A stretch of DNA of 21,576 nt from Chara braunii (GCA_003427395.1 BFEA01000012.1:757384-778959); one strand, 5' to 3'; positions 10,554-20,243 are shown, numbered from the stretch's first letter. Notes: generated from the sequence alone by a model not told the origin. Made by a program: numbers and translations.

Positions 10554-10691
10554 AGAGCGAGGTCCCTTCGAGCGAGTGACTCATTCAGAGTCGGCACAAA
10601 ATGCGTCATAGGCGTAGATCAGAAAGAGAGCTTTGGTATAACCGTGAGGAGTGAGTTTTGCAGACAACTTAGCAGGTTGTCCATCAGCAAT

Positions 10692-11983
10692 CTATCGTTC
10701 ATAAGCATTAACAACACGGGGAGCATTCTTTAGCAGCTCTTTTCGGTCGATCCACTAGAACTCATTCAACGGGTGATAGAGGAAGTGAACCTTGTACTGT
10801 CTGTTCCTCCCTCTTCTTGCATGGGAAACAATTATGTGTATTTCGTGGCCACCGCTGATAGGACGAGGTATCATAGGATCTCGGAAGGGAAAAGTCTCAT
10901 CATCGATGTGTGGAAATAATGTGGAGGCGTGAAAGACCGGATATGTGCGCAGATTAGGAGGCACGTCAATCACATACGAAGGACCAAAATCATCCCTACN
11001 ACCTTTAGAACTTGCCAAGGGCCATAGTACAGTGGAAGAAGCTTTCATGATACTCCCTCTTCGTCAGAAAATTCAGACATTTTGACCCAGACATAACTTC
11101 CTACTTCGAAGTTCCCTTCTTTGCGCGACTTGTTAGCATGTTTGATNATGGCATGCTGACGCTTGTTCATCGTTGCGACAGCAGCTTTGAGCAAGCGTGT
11201 ATACTTGGCATTGTAGCCAGGCATGCCTGGCGTCGGAGCAGGTGACCGTTCGGGGAACAAATAGGAGAGAGGATTGCGCAACTGCCAACCATATTGCAAC
11301 TGATTCGGTGTCACGCCGGTTGCGGAGTGAATGGAGTTGTTGTACAACCCCTTCACTTTGTGCAACTCCTTGTCCCACGTGTTCTGATATGGAACAATTA
11401 ACGCGCTAAGTAGTTGAATGACAGTCTGGTTGATTTCCTCGGCCAATCCATTGGCTTCGGCGTGTCGACCAGAAGTCTTGTTGAGTTTAATGTCGTAGAT
11501 TTGAGAAGTGAAGTCCTTCCAATCAGCACTAATGAACCTGGTGTCCCGATCACTCACAAAAGTTTTCAGGGGTCCATACTGCAGAATGTGCTGCTGCTGA
11601 AATTCTTTGATCACAAATTCAGTTGGTGCATGAGAAGGTAGAGGAATCAAATTCAGAAATTTCGAAAAATGATCCACGATGACCATGACTTGTGAATGTC
11701 CTACCTCGCTCACCTTCCCCATGTCCGTGAAATCGATAGAGACCGACTCACCGGGTCCATCCGGAATGGGAAGGAGTTTCAACAGGCCATAAGGCTTATG
11801 CCTATGGACCTTGGTTCTTTGACAGACTTGACATTCGACAATAAATTTTTGAGCGGATCCCTTCATTCCCGGGCAATCAAACTGCCGCAAAAGACTTCCA
11901 TAAACCTTCCCAAAGCCAAAGTGTCCACTCCGACTAGGTACCAAATCCAAGAAATGAGTCCGAAGAGGCGCATAGTTGGGTAC
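10692..11983 (-). pseudogene. Element B integrase with chromodomain (broken)
   Basis: C-terminal Pol. The zinc-binding domain keeps GHFG and CQVC (near 11810-11900), but the first His is Pro when aligned with element A (LVPSRSGHFG against ECHDTEGHFG). The core shows SIDFTDM near 11720, SDRDTRF near 11550 and a retained Glu in NGLAEEIN near 11430. A GPY/F-like block (YYGPWQVL) lies near 11020, and the chromodomain core QYKVHFLYH near 10800 continues past a TAG at 10755-10757 to WIDRKELLKNAPR and a TAG at 10692-10694. A TGA at 11045-11047 sits where A has Gln, probably an Arg CGA originally. The frame shifts right at the undetermined base 11000, so that shift may be an assembly problem. Another undetermined base is at 11147. 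Confidence 0.92.
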
Positions 11984-14320
11984 ACAAACGATCAAACTTC
12001 CCATACCGGCGGAATACAAGACCCTCACACTCGTGAAAATCAGGTTGACTGCTAGGGTCAGCCTTGAGCTGCTCAAGAATGGGACTAAGGTCCGGATCCT
12101 TGGCAGTGTGTTCGACTAGATCCTCCTTCAGTTTCCTTCGGAGGTCATATGAGCTCACAAGGCAAGTCAAAAACTCAGGATGACGCGACAAAGCATCAGC
12201 AACACGATTATAACAACCTTTCTTGTGTTTCACTTCAAAATTGTAAACATCAATGTTGTGCAACCAGCGGGTCAACGTCGGAGAGAGATCAGTTTGCGTT
12301 TTGATCCACTGCAAGGTCTGACGATCTGAGTAGACCAGTGGCGACCCAAGAGGTAGTGCTTCCAATGCGTGAGCGCTTCTCGCAAGGCATAGAGCTCACG
12401 CATGTATGTGGAGGTAGCTACCTTGTGGCTGGGCATGCATTTGCTGTAATACTCGAGCGGACATAGGTCATCGCCATCATCTTGTTGCAGCACTGCGCCA
12501 ATCCCAAACTGGCTTGCGCCCGTAGTGACCATGAACGTGAGGTTGGGATCCGCAATGCGGAGCACAGGATGACTTACCAAAGCCTCTTTCAAGGCTTGGA
12601 ACCCAGTCTCGCATTTCTCACACCACGCATAAGCAACATTTTTGCTTGTTAGTCTCGAGAGTGGGTGAGCAATGACAGAGAATTTGGGCACAAACTTCCG
12701 GTAATACGAAGCCAAACCAAGAAAAGAACGCAGTTCGCGTACGTTCGCCGGTTGAGGCCACTTTCGTCTGACCTCAACCTTAGTTGCCTCCGGCTCAAGG
12801 CCGTTTGCAGACAACCGGTGCCCAAGATAGATTACGTTGTCCCTTCCAAACTCATATTTCTCTAAGTTGAGGTGCAGTTGTGCCTCCTTGAGGACCTGCA
12901 AAACTTCCTCAAGGTGCTTGACGTGCTCTTCCATGGACTTGCTGAAAATCAGGATGTCGTCAAGGTAAACAACAACAAACCTGTTGAGCTGATGGCAGAG
13001 AACCTTGTCCATTAGGCACTGAAATGTGGCTGGTGCATTCGCAAGACCGAAGGGCATAACGATGAATTCGTACGGCCCATCGCATGTTTTGAATACAGTT
13101 TTGTGTTAGTCGTTCGGATCAACTTCAATCTAGTGGTAGCCAGACTTGAGGTCGATCTTGGAGAAGACCTTGCATCCACGTGCAACATCTAGCAGATCAT
13201 CTATGCGAGGCAAGGGATAACCGTTCTTTCAGGTGATACAATTTAGGCCACGATAATTGATACGCATCCGGAGTTTGCCTCCTTTCTTTGGCACAAACAG
13301 GACCTGTGCAACGAACTCAGACTCACTAGGCCCAATCCATCCACGATCAATCATGTCGTCAATTTGTCTCCTCAACTCCTCCAATTCGCCCCCCATACAG
13401 TAAACGCAGCCCTTTGGAGGAACATTCCCTTCTATTATCTCGATCTTGTGTTTGACCGAACGCTCGGGGACTTCTCGAGGTTCAGCCAGAACTTCAAGAA
13501 ATCGATCTAATAGACGGCGAATGTTTGTTGGGACTTCCGGTGGAGGATCATCCTTATCAGGAGAGAGAAAATCAGATTGAGAATTTACAGTAATTACAAC
13601 CGAATTCAAAGTACTTGGATCAGAAGTAGACTGATTTTTTACAGTAGAAGTAGATGGAACAGAAGTAGAGATAGTAGAAGTATAATTATTTTTCGAGGTA
13701 GAGAATGCAGCAAAAGTAGAAGGCACATCAAGGGGTTTCAAAAGGGCTACGTGCACATGCTCAGCTTCCTTGCGCCTGCGCACCGATTTGCAAAATTTCT
13801 TTGCACTCAAAAGAGTCACTAAGGACTCGCGCGTCTCGTCCAGTAGAAGGGTACGCTCGTTCCCCTTTGCATCATGCACCACGAACTGAGTATCCGCCCA
13901 CGTGGTCCTTAGACAATGAGCCTTTAACCAACGCAAGCCAATGACCGCATCGAAAGGACACTTGTCCAAGATGTAGAAGTTCAGCTCATGTGTGACAGTG
14001 CGATCCTTGCCAAAGATGACGCGCACACATTTGACAGCATGTGTTGAGGTGACAACCTCTTGGTTGCCTACCTGGGTCTGACAAGGGTTCTGCAATTCCA
14101 CTTGCTTCAATCCCAAGCCCGCCTTCCAAATCGCCTTAGGAGAAAAAAAGTTAGTCATTGAGCCATTATCAATCAGCACGAGGATGAATCGGCGGTTAAT
14201 GAGCAGCTTAAAGAAGATCAGTTCCACACTCCCTTGAACACGGNGTTGCTGCTTGAGTTGCAGCCAATGTTCCAGGTGAGAGTGGAAGTTGACTTCCTTA
14301 GTCTCCTCCCAAGGCTCGGT
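11984..14320 (-). pseudogene. Element B protease-reverse transcriptase-RNase H (broken)
   Basis: Protease at about 13900-14170: VLIDNGSMTNFFS carries Asn where the aspartic protease triplet should be DSG or DTG, followed by DAVIGLRWL. A Ser/Thr-rich linker (about 13570-13720) precedes [39 protein letters not shown] near 13050 and an intact YLDDILIFSK near 12960. In-frame stops are TGA at 13229-13231, TAG at 13130-13132 and TAA at 13106-13108; at the last two, element A has Gln in the aligned positions. RNase H begins TTGASQFGIGAVLQ near 12530, with Gly in place of its first catalytic Asp. Frame changes occur near 12345 and near 11983, the latter fitting loss of a GT pair in a GT run. A TAA at 14321-14323 bounds the frame on the gag side. 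Confidence 0.93.
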
Positions 14321-14475
14321 TTAAAGTACTTGGACTGCGGCAGCCTTGGATTCAGTATTAGTCCGGGCTTCAAGAGCAGGCTGTTGATTATATTCAGGCT
14401 CCTTGGAGGGGCCTGCAGCTGACTGTTCAGCTTCCCTTGTGGTAGAGAGTGCTGATGTCTCTTCTACGCCCTTTG

Positions 14476-16054
14476 CTAGTTTCCCTGCAGACGATAACAC
14501 TTTTGCACAGTGTGCCCAGACTTTTGACAATGCAAGCACACGCGCAGTTTGGATCTTCTCTCCCATTCCTTTTGACTAATGCAGAGGGTTTCCTAAGGCT
14601 TGGTGGAAGCATCCTCCAGTTTCTCAAGGATCTTTGCATTCTTGGGGAGGTGTGCTATAGTTACCCTACCCGAACCACGGTTAGGCCCCTTCTTGAAGCA
14701 ATCTTCTTAAAGGCATTACATTTTTCGTCTTCACTCACATCAGACTCAAGGGCTGATGTAGAACAGCCCATATCGGAGTCAGGCTCCAGATCGTCATCTG
14801 GAGACAGATCATCCGCGTAGGACTGATCCTCAACCTCCCGATGTTCATGCAGGGCAAGCTGGTTGCTGCTTCCGTACCGCTTGCGCCGTGTAGTTTTACC
14901 TGCAGCGGGTGTCTTCACATGTCTGGCGAGGTCTTTGGCTTCTAGGTTGACTAGATCCGTCAGGAGCTCACGCCAGGTCGAATGGTCCTTGAGTCCTAGC
15001 CGGGAGACATAGTCTTCAGGGGCCACTCCCATTTCTACATCCATGCAAGACACGTCAATCCATCCCAGGTTTGGAGTGGTGAACAAACCAGTCAAGTACT
15101 GCTCCAAAGCCTGCATGGAAGTCCTCCACTTTTGGCCCTTGAGGGCCTCAAGCTTCAGCCTTGCCTTGAGCGCAGCGTGCTTATCTTGATACTGCGTGAT
15201 GAGCAGGTCCTCAAGAACTCAGGAGCTACTTTCAACCACTCAGTCAGGTCAATTCTCTCATAATTTGCACTAACAGCTTAGAGTTCTATGAAACTCTGTA
15301 CGGCGGGCTCCGCACTCGTGCCCATGATCATGCTTCGGTCTTCCTGCGGTGTTCGCAGTAACTCAAAGTATGAGCGCACGGAGCTGATCCAAGAGGTAAT
15401 GTCCCCCTTCACTTCGTACTTGGACGACAGTGTGGCCGCCCTCTTGTCCACTATGGGACCGTTGTATTGTACGCCAGTAAGAACTGCGGCGTTTTGGCCT
15501 GATGTTCCTGCATTTGGGACTGGGACCAGTGCAGAACTATCGGCGCCGCCGCTTGAGGAGCTGGCACCATTTCCTGCGCTGGTCATAGTTCCACTTGCCC
15601 TCTGCAAGAGGACTGTGTTAGGATGAGAGACTGAGACCGCAGCAGGACGAGGATTAGGAGGACGAGGGGCAGCCGGTTGGGCTTGTTTGAGGCTGATGAT
15701 CTCAGCCTGCAGCTGTTGGTTCCACTGCTCTAGAGTTGTCACACGGGACTCGAGATCTTCCAAGGTCCGCAGTCGAACCAAGGCTGCTACGGCAGCAGCT
15801 AGCTTCTCTCTGAACCGGGCATCACTAGACTCTGGAACCTCAAGAAGAGTCACTTGGGCAGCAATACTTGTGGCTTTGGCTGCTGCTTCTGCCTCCTCTC
15901 TATGTATCGCATCCTCATCAAGTTTATGAAAGAACGGTTTCTCGTTCTAGGCCGCTGAGTCCAGCATCGCCTGTCGTTGGGCAGATGAAATGTCTACCAT
16001 GCTGGAGGATGGGGTGTCAGTAGATCTCTCAAGAGGGGTCCACACTCCGCTCAT
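14476..16054 (-). pseudogene. Element B Gag polyprotein (broken)
   Basis: Gag of a type unlike A's. The best start is the ATG at 16054 (MSGVWTPLERSTDTPSSSM); the frame extends upstream to 16132 only with a GTG. An Ala/Glu-rich coiled-coil region (to about 15700: ESRVTTLEQWNQQLQAEI) is followed by a Pro/Ser-rich linker and a capsid-like part (SKYEVKGDITSWISSVRSYF near 15370; ANYERIDLTEWL near 15250; MQALEQYLTGLF near 15100). Then comes an acidic linker and one CCHC zinc knuckle, CLHCQKSGHTVQKC, near 14500-14545. Stops lie at 15947-15949 (TAG), 15278-15280 (TAA) and 14476-14478 (TAG). Register changes near 15215 and near 14700. Past the knuckle, the frame leading to protease differs from the knuckle frame, so a further shift or programmed frameshift lies near 14485. 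Confidence 0.85.
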
Positions 16055-17501
16055 GTTTGCACGAACACTCCTCTTACCCCTCCTCACACTCTCAAAAACG
16101 ATACCTTCTCTCTCCCTTCTCTCTCTTTCCACTTTCTACGCACGCGTCTCAATACTGGACATAGGTAGTTCAGATAAAAGAAAAACAAATAAATCACAAA
16201 GAGCAGAAGGTAGGACTCCTAGTCGGAGCGGCAATTCATTTGGACTTAGAGAACGGCATTCACGCAGCAGAATAAAACAAAAAAATAAAAAATAAAAACA
16301 AATGAAAGAGAGGACTGCCTTAACGAACGGGCCCGATCAGATTAGTTGGAGATCCCCTTTTGTCTAGCCTCACAAGGAACATGTACCACGAATAAGTCAG
16401 CCGAAGAAAACTAACTGCAGCAACGGAAATTCCGAGGGGTGCAGACGGTCGCCGAGCCAGACGCAGGGCAGTATGTGAGAACATGCAATAAGACTAGTTA
16501 AGATCCCCTTGAAAGGAATGTCCTTACTAGCCGTGTGTCCCCCAAATTCAGCACCGCAACGAGATGCATTGACAGCAACAGATTTGGGTCCTAAAGGCCT
16601 TGTCCCATTGGGCCTTGTCCCACTGAGTTCCGAAGGGTCCCAAGTAGGTCGTGGACCAGGACGAATGAGAAAGGTGTACCAAGTCAATCCGAAACTGCCT
16701 CTACGGTACTGAAAAGGAAAAGACAATTTTCAACAAGAACCCGCTCCTACAACCGTTCAGAATAAAAAGACAGTGCACTGTAGAAAGATGTGCCATTGAG
16801 AACAAGATACATCATCCATCCATCCATCCATCAGGTGAGAAAGCAATCCACATGCTCACACACACAACCAAGACCGCAGAAAAGAGGAAGAGAGCCCAGC
16901 ACACCCCAACAGGCCATAAAGCACCAAGCAACCTCCCACGGCCATACCCAGGTCACACGACACTTACCTGTGAGGCCCGGCCTCCAAAGATGGATAACGA
17001 CTCACCGCCCTCTCTCATAGGTCCTCTTGACCCCTAGCTACCACTACACGAAGTGTCCTAGCATGACTAAGAGGGCCCTCCTACACCCCTATTACAATGT
17101 CGAATCCTCCGTCGATGTTTGACGACCAAAGTTAAGCAACTTGCAGCTCTTCAATGAAGATATGGAAGGCTCCGATCAAGTCTCCCTCTTCAGGGGAAGC
17201 CCAAAAGTCACTCAATGTCTTCTTGAAGTGCAGATTCCAGGTGCGAGTACCTCTCACTCTCTACTCCCTCTCGCTTACTCCAATCAGCCTCCATTGTGTC
17301 TCGCCACCCCATTCAATCACACAAGCAACCTGTTAGGTCTAATGTCGACCCTACATGACCTAACCAGGTGGGGGCAGCATCCACATACCTCACTGCCCCT
17401 CTTAGCCCTAACCTCCAGCCCTAATCCGAGATTAGGTTAGGCCTAACCTAATTCGGAATTCGGTTTAGGGTGACTAACACCTCTCGCCAGCAAGTAAGTT
17501 C
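16055..17501 (-). other. Element B 5' leader with candidate intron signals, no gene
   Basis: The leader of about 1.4 kb lies between primer site and gag ATG. No protein-like frame is visible. Contents: an ATCC/CATC microsatellite at about 16814-16833; a consensus splice donor on the minus strand (CAGGTAAGT, 16962-16970); a T-rich tract followed by CAG at 16155-16157 that could be its acceptor; A-rich DNA at 16170-16300; and a long palindrome at 17431-17452 near the primer site. Confidence 0.6.
17431..17452. repeat. Perfect 22-bp palindrome in the element B leader
   Basis: ATTAGGTTAGG is followed directly by its exact reverse complement. CCGA at 17426-17429 and TCGG at 17453-17456 extend the symmetry past a one-base bulge. 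It lies about 50 nt downstream of the primer site in the element's RNA. Confidence 0.9.
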
Positions 17502-17513
17502 GCTCCGATACCA
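17502..17513 (-). other. Element B primer-binding site (initiator Met tRNA type)
   Basis: The minus strand reads TGGTATCGGAGC, two bases after the 5' LTR end (TTGTAACA). It has the same G at position 8 as in A and C, but the sequence after GAGC differs (GAAC, against TGGTT in A and C). Confidence 0.88.
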
Positions 17514-17515
17514 AT

Positions 17516-18398
17516 TGTTACAATCTTGATCACTTCCGAAGTGCAAATTCACAATGAAAGACAACGACACCCAATTGCGAAAGAAATGAAATCACGTGCA
17601 AAGAGATGGAGACCAAAGAAGAGAGAAAGAAGAAGAAGAAGAAGAAGAAGAAGAAAATGTACACCAGCAAGACCAATGACAAATCCCCCTTCTCTGTCCA
17701 CCTTCCTCCTCCTCCTTCACTTCGCCAATCTTATTCTTCTTCCAATAATAATAATAACAATGAGTGGATGAACCAAATTCAATATCCGAAGTTCCCTCTT
17801 ACTGCTGACACAACAATAGGTCCACCATAGCTATGGCTTCCCCCCTTCTTCCTCCTCTCACATGCCTAGGCTGTGGCGGATTATGGAGGGCTCTGCCCTC
17901 CTGTGCAAAGGACAACGCAAAGCAGCTATGTTGCTGCACTCATGTCCAAAGGACAACCGAAAGAAGCTATGCCGCTGCTCACTAAGCCGCCATGCCTGAC
18001 CCTGCCTCGAGCGTCCTTGGTGTGGCATTACCCCGACTGGGGCCTTCCAGATGCGGCGCCCAACAAGGTGATGAAGATGGTGTCCACCATAGCCAGGTAG
18101 GTACCTCGCCACTCTCCTCCTTCGCCCCCTTCTTCGTCCTCAGGCTGGGCTGCTTGCCATAGCCAGGCTGAGTGCCCAGCTGCTCTCCTCCTCCAGGCAG
18201 CGCTTCACAAGTCCAGCGCTTGGCTCCAGCAGCATGTCACCAATCCTTGCATACTGCAAATGAGGAGGAGCTCCTTGCTCCTCCAGAAGATATAGCGGCC
18301 TACTAGCGTCTTGGGCGGTGACTTCCTCGGCCGAGCGGCCTCCCAGCAACCGGTACCTCCTCCCTTTCGGAGGGAAACATCATTGCAGGCTCTGCTAT
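17516..18398 (-). repeat. Element B 5' LTR, first block
   Basis: It aligns with 9178-10072 of the 3' LTR, including the GAA tract (about 9 units at 17629-17655 here) and the CCTTTCGGAGGGAAACATCA segment near 18363-18382. Homology stops at CTAT (18398) and resumes at 19654. Confidence 0.92.
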
Positions 18399-19652
18399 AC
18401 ATGCCCAGTTGGACGATGTACATATCAATCGAGGATCCGCAATGTGATAAAAAGGACTGAATGGACAATGCAGTGCAAGTAGAATCTCAACAAGCAATGT
18501 GCATTCCGATACATACAAAATGGTGCTTTATAGCGCAGGGAAGACTTTAGATACAAGCCTTGACCTGACCGGGACTGACCGCTTTCACGTAGGACAAGAT
18601 AGAGAAACAGAATGCTACAATACTAAGGACTAGCCCACTCAATGTTTCAACGCAGACCAAACATACATCATGCTCATCACAAGGTATGATGGGGCCTGGC
18701 GCTATACACAGGAAGGGGGCGCCAGGTCCAGACATACACAGACGAAGAGGAGGGGATCAGACGAGGAAGAGGAAGGGGGAGATGGGAAAGTCGTCAACAC
18801 CAAGTCTCGTTACAAGTCCCAAATAATCCCTCTTCAAGATGTCTGAACTCCAATGTCGAGTCTGGACCCAAATGTCACCAAGCTCTCTCTCTCTCCCTCG
18901 TAGTCTGCTGATGCAGTGAAGTCACATAGCGAGAGGGTGAGAAGGAGATGGTGGACTGAGAAGGGGAAGAAGAGGAACTCTCTCTCTCTCTCATATGCCA
19001 GGTACTAACCTGTGAAGATGGCGCTGTGCTGCAGGTACCTCGAAGACAAAGCTGGAGCAACGGCGCTGCAGGTAAGTCCCCCCGGCCTCCACCCAGTCTC
19101 TCTCTCTCTAGTCTTACAAAAAGACTATTGCTAATGCTACTACTACTCCTGCAGCGCTCCTCCAGAGTGCTGCTGCCGAATCCTGAAGACTACCTCCTGC
19201 CTCCTGAACTGCACGTGAAGTGCTTGGGAAGCACCTAGGAACTACCTGCCGACCTGCAGGGCCGGCCAGTCCTATGTAGTGCTGGCCCGTCCAGGAGGCT
19301 GCTCTTGCCAATGCCTCAGTGTGCCAGACCCTGGGGTTGAAGCTCAAACAAAGGTTGTCTTGAAAATAGGCCAGAAATGGCCTGAGCTAAAACCCTGGTC
19401 TGGTGCCTGAGTTTCAGGGCAGGTCGACCTTATGAGGGCCCGGATATGGCCCTCAGTTTCAGGCTGAAAACACTCAGGGCCGGAAAGGCCCTGATTTAGC
19501 CTGAAACGACACAGGGCCGGTAGGCCCTTGTTTTCAGGCTTTCAGGCTGAAACGACACAGGGCCTGTAGGCCCTTGTTTTCAGGTTTTTGGCCTGAAAAC
19601 GTCACGGGCCTGGAAATGCCCCCTGCAGCCTGTTGCAGGTGCAGCATGTAAC
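18399..19652. mobile_element. Segment of about 1.25 kb splitting the B 5' LTR
   Basis: It is absent from the B 3' LTR at the matching point (10072/10073). The left edge reads CTATACATGC and the right edge GCATGTAACA, giving a short inverted repeat TACATGC/GCATGTA that can be read as a 5-bp CATGC inverted repeat flanked by TA. It holds no convincing coding frame. It contains CT-microsatellite tracts (18880-18895, 18978-18992, 19097-19111), a donor-like CAGGTAAGT (19069-19077) and a hairpin array at the right. A non-autonomous DNA transposon inserted at TA is one reading. A deletion from the 3' LTR is the other and cannot be excluded from two copies. Confidence 0.6.
19433..19615. repeat. Array of GC-rich hairpins, period about 42 nt
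   Basis: Successive inverted repeats: TGAGGGCC/GGCCCTCA (19433-19455), TCAGGGCC/GGCCCTGA (19474-19494), AGGGCC/GGCCCT (19513-19528), AGGGCC/GGCCCT (19559-19574) and a weaker fifth near 19605. They are separated by variants of CAGGCTGAAA and TTTTCAGG, which pair with each other to give outer stems. Units 3 and 4 are near-identical tandem copies. Confidence 0.85.
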
Positions 19653-20132
19653 ATCCGGACAGGCCCTAGACTCAGGCTACTTGGACTGGTACCGGCCTAC
19701 CTCTAACCTACCGCTACTGAGCCTCTAAAAATGCCAACTCTTGTCTTCTTCTGCTCGGCCTCCAGTACCCGACACTTCTACCACTACTTGAGTGGTACCG
19801 GCCGACCTGCTACTTGAGTGTTTTTTCCCGCTGCTCTAAGTGTCGCGGGCCTACCCCCGCTACTTGAGTGTTTTCCCCGCTGCAACCCTCAAAGTCACCG
19901 CCACAGGTAAGTAACGGCCCTGCCGGTCCTTTCAACCAACAAGTACACTTGCGGGTCACACACACACTCAGCCGACAAGCACTCAGACAGACACGCAAGC
20001 CAGCAGGCACGCACTCACACACACAGACTTAGAAATCACAGCAGATTGCGGGAATCTCAGCAAGGCATTCATTCCAGCGGCAAATCCCAGAAATCAACAG
20101 TGTTCTCAGTCTGTGTTTTGGCGGTTATTACA
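19653..20132 (-). repeat. Element B 5' LTR, second block
   Basis: It resumes the match to the 3' LTR from TCCGGACAGGCCC (10075 onward) to the LTR end ATTACA at 20132. CA-rich runs near 19957-20030 correspond to those at 10379-10432. Together with 17516-18398 it totals 1363 bp, the same as the intact copy. Confidence 0.92.
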
Positions 20133-20198
20133 ACTAGATGACCCATTTGTGAGGATCAGGGTCCTCGGTAGGCCTATGGGGCCCTGTTTGCAGCCTTA

Positions 20199-20243
20199 CC
20201 CGCCCTAAGTGAAGGCGGAGGTGCCCGCCCTAAGTGAAGGCGG
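20199..20243. repeat. 20-bp tandem pair with 5-bp spacer
   Basis: CCCGCCCTAAGTGAAGGCGG occurs exactly at 20199-20218 and 20224-20243, separated by AGGTG. Each copy can form a small stem (CCGCC/GGCGG). Confidence 0.95.

Larger units (their letters stand above)
9176..20132 (-). mobile_element. Element B: Ty3/gypsy chromovirus, decayed, with a split 5' LTR
   Basis: A second LTR retrotransposon on the minus strand. Direct repeats at 9176-10539 and 17516-20132 (the latter split by 18399-19652) enclose about 7.0 kb carrying primer site, leader, gag with zinc knuckle, protease, RT, RNase H, integrase and a chromodomain. Flanks ACTAT (9171-9175) and ACTAG (20133-20137) agree at 4 of 5 bases and could be a worn target duplication. 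LTR family and gag differ clearly from A, so B belongs to another lineage, though pol motifs align well. Without the split segment the element would be about 9.7 kb. There are many stops and at least six frame changes. Confidence 0.93.

Noticed and set aside
1972-15280. Alternative genetic code in which TAG/TAA encode Gln (several in-frame stops sit at Gln positions)
   Set aside because: TGA also replaces Trp and probably Arg codons, frameshifts and lost catalytic residues occur alongside, and normal CAA/CAG Gln codons are common. Decay of silenced elements explains all of it.
18547-18735. Small hydrophobic minus-strand frame (62 residues) in the split segment as a gene
   Set aside because: It has no recognisable domain, its length is expected by chance, and nothing around it suggests expression.
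19433-19615. CRISPR-like repeat-spacer array
   Set aside because: Repeats are short palindromes with variable arms, spacers are not unique, no cas genes are present and the context is eukaryotic.
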